DNA of 5,281 bases. Origin: an uncultured Oscillospiraceae bacterium. Its GTDB lineage: Bacteria > Bacillota > Clostridia > Oscillospirales > Ruminococcaceae. The position numbers and the translations under genes are program-made. The number at the start of each line of letters is the position of its first letter. The first letter of the stretch is position 1. The notes beneath the pieces were generated by a model that was not told the origin of the DNA, made no database searches, and was given only the letters and a program-made list of their open reading frames with translations. Where the stretch lies: positions 1-5,281 of the forward strand of contig CATXYA010000162.1 in assembly GCA_958403605.1 (NCBI GenBank). The letters run 5' to 3'. Shown piece by piece: positions 4,383 through 5,281 of the stretch.

Positions 4383-5281
4383 TTATGCCGCCGGGGTGGC
4401 GGCGCTTTCCGGCAGGGGCTGGGTGCCGAAATAGGCGCAGACGGCCTCGTAATACACGCGGCCCGCGCGCTGGCAGCCCTCCGGCGTGGCCCAGCGCTCG
4501 TAATCCTCCCAGTTGGATAAAAAGCACTGTTCCAGCAGCACGGCGGGGCAATGAGGCTGTTCGACGATGCCGAAGCTTTTATCCTGCCGCACCTTGGTAT
4601 GGTGCTGTCGATCACGCGCTTGCGTTTGCCGCTGTAATAGGCAAAGCGGATGCCCGTCTCGCCGCGCAGGCGGTGACCCGCCTGCCCCATGGCCTGGGCC
4701 AAACACTGGGCCGCGCGCATGGATTCCTCGGCATACACGCGCCCGGGGGGCGTGGGGAAGCACTCGAACCCGTGCGACTGCGAGGTGCTGCCGTCATAGT
4801 TGGCGTGCAGGCTCAGCAACAGCGAGGCCTTGTGCTCGGTGGCTGTTTTTACGCGGTCGGCGATGGAAAGGTCCTCGCCGTTGGGCCGGGTGCGCACCGG
4901 GTCATAATTGGGGTCGGCCTCCAGCCAGGCGTACAGGGCGTCGGCGGTGCGCTCGCACACCACCACCTCTTCGATATGGCGGCAGTGGGCGCCGGTGTCC
5001 ATGCCGCCGTGACCCGCGTCCACCGCCACCGTGTAGGGCGGCGCCGTCTGCAGGGTATAGGGGCGGGCCGGGTCCCCGGTGTCCCGGCTTTCCACCGCCG
5101 GTTCCGGCTGGCAGGGCACGCCCTCAAAATCCGCCGGTTCCTGCAAAATGCGGGTCATGCAGGAAGTAAGCACGCCCGCCAGGGCACACACCGCCAGCCC
5201 GTACAGCCCCCAGCGGGCCAGGCGGTGCTTGGGCCGCACACAGTACACCGCCCCTTTCCAGGGGCTCTTATTCCCTTTTTT
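4383..5281 (-). pseudogene. lipoprotein N-acetylmuramoyl-L-alanine amidase (Amidase_3), frameshifted, 5' end missing
   Basis: Zinc-dependent amidase that cuts the bond between muramic acid and the stem peptide. The frame is open to the right edge; an internal GTG at 5248-5246 is possible, but the 11 codons before it also look coding, so the start is probably outside. Numbered from that GTG: a lipoprotein signal ending LTSC (Cys30), a Pro-rich linker, then AVDAGHGGMDTGA (zinc His80), EE at 93-94, SLHAN (zinc His148) and HGFECF. At about 4599-4601 the frame breaks. The family sequence resumes one frame over as TKVRQDKSFGIVE, AVLLEQCFLSN (catalytic Glu, codon 4532-4530) and NWEDYERW, ending TAA 4385-4383. 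Loss of one base explains it; restored length is about 299 residues. Without repair, translation runs to 4355 with an unrelated tail lacking the catalytic Glu. Sequencing error is a real alternative. Confidence 0.85.

Noticed and set aside
4090..4551. Minus-strand open frame of 153 codons
   Set aside because: It crosses the repeat copy B, the phased array, the terminator and the amidase tail in the wrong frame, and matches no family.
4567..5169. Plus-strand 200-codon frame antisense to the amidase
   Set aside because: Very Arg/Pro/Gly/Cys-rich, typical of an antisense frame of a GC-rich gene; the amidase motifs on the other strand are clear.

Overview
The window looks like chromosomal or integrated accessory DNA from a gut-type Firmicute, probably of the Clostridia/Oscillospiraceae kind. 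This rests on the strong AGGAGG-type ribosome binding sites, consensus sigma-A promoters, the mixed base composition (AT-rich blocks inside GC-rich DNA), a BlaR1/M56 membrane peptidase, HicAB and Fic toxin-antitoxin modules, and dispersed 'GGCGGCCAATGGCCGCC' repeats that I recall from such genomes. The organism assignment is an inference.

Layout, left to right. (1) Positions 1-842, minus strand: a Fic-family toxin running off the left edge, preceded by a VbhA-like antitoxin with a 4-base ATGA stop/start overlap and its own promoter near 882-910. (2) Positions 843-1075: a 233-base divergent intergenic region with a promoter on each strand. (3) Positions 1076-2201, plus strand: a BlaR1/M56-type membrane metalloprotease broken by two frameshifts, with a sharp switch to AT-rich DNA near 1870. 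(4) Positions 2198-3204, plus strand: a perfect-consensus promoter overlaid by three ACGT cores at exactly 13-base spacing, then hicA, hicB and a small XRE-type HTH gene. (5) Positions 3221-4245: two 79-base near-identical direct repeats enclosing a minus-strand zeta-toxin-like P-loop kinase gene with a terminator and a roughly 200-base chain of hairpins bounded by 15-base inverted repeats (MITE-like). (6) Positions 4277-4378: a 12-base-phased repeat array followed by a strong terminator. (7) Positions 4383-5281, minus strand: a lipoprotein N-acetylmuramoyl-L-alanine amidase, frameshifted near 4600 and entering from the right edge.

Functionally the window is a cluster of three unrelated toxin-type modules (Fic/VbhA, HicAB, zeta-like kinase), interleaved with two broken cell-envelope genes (M56 peptidase, amidase) and repeats. 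All three frameshifts are most simply explained by loss of one base. That fits either local gene decay or systematic sequencing indels, and this should be settled before calling the genes dead. The zeta-like gene appears to have lost its natural ATG (now ATA after a good ribosome binding site), and its upstream neighbour appears cut off by the hairpin element. I see no RNA genes, CRISPR arrays or transposase genes.
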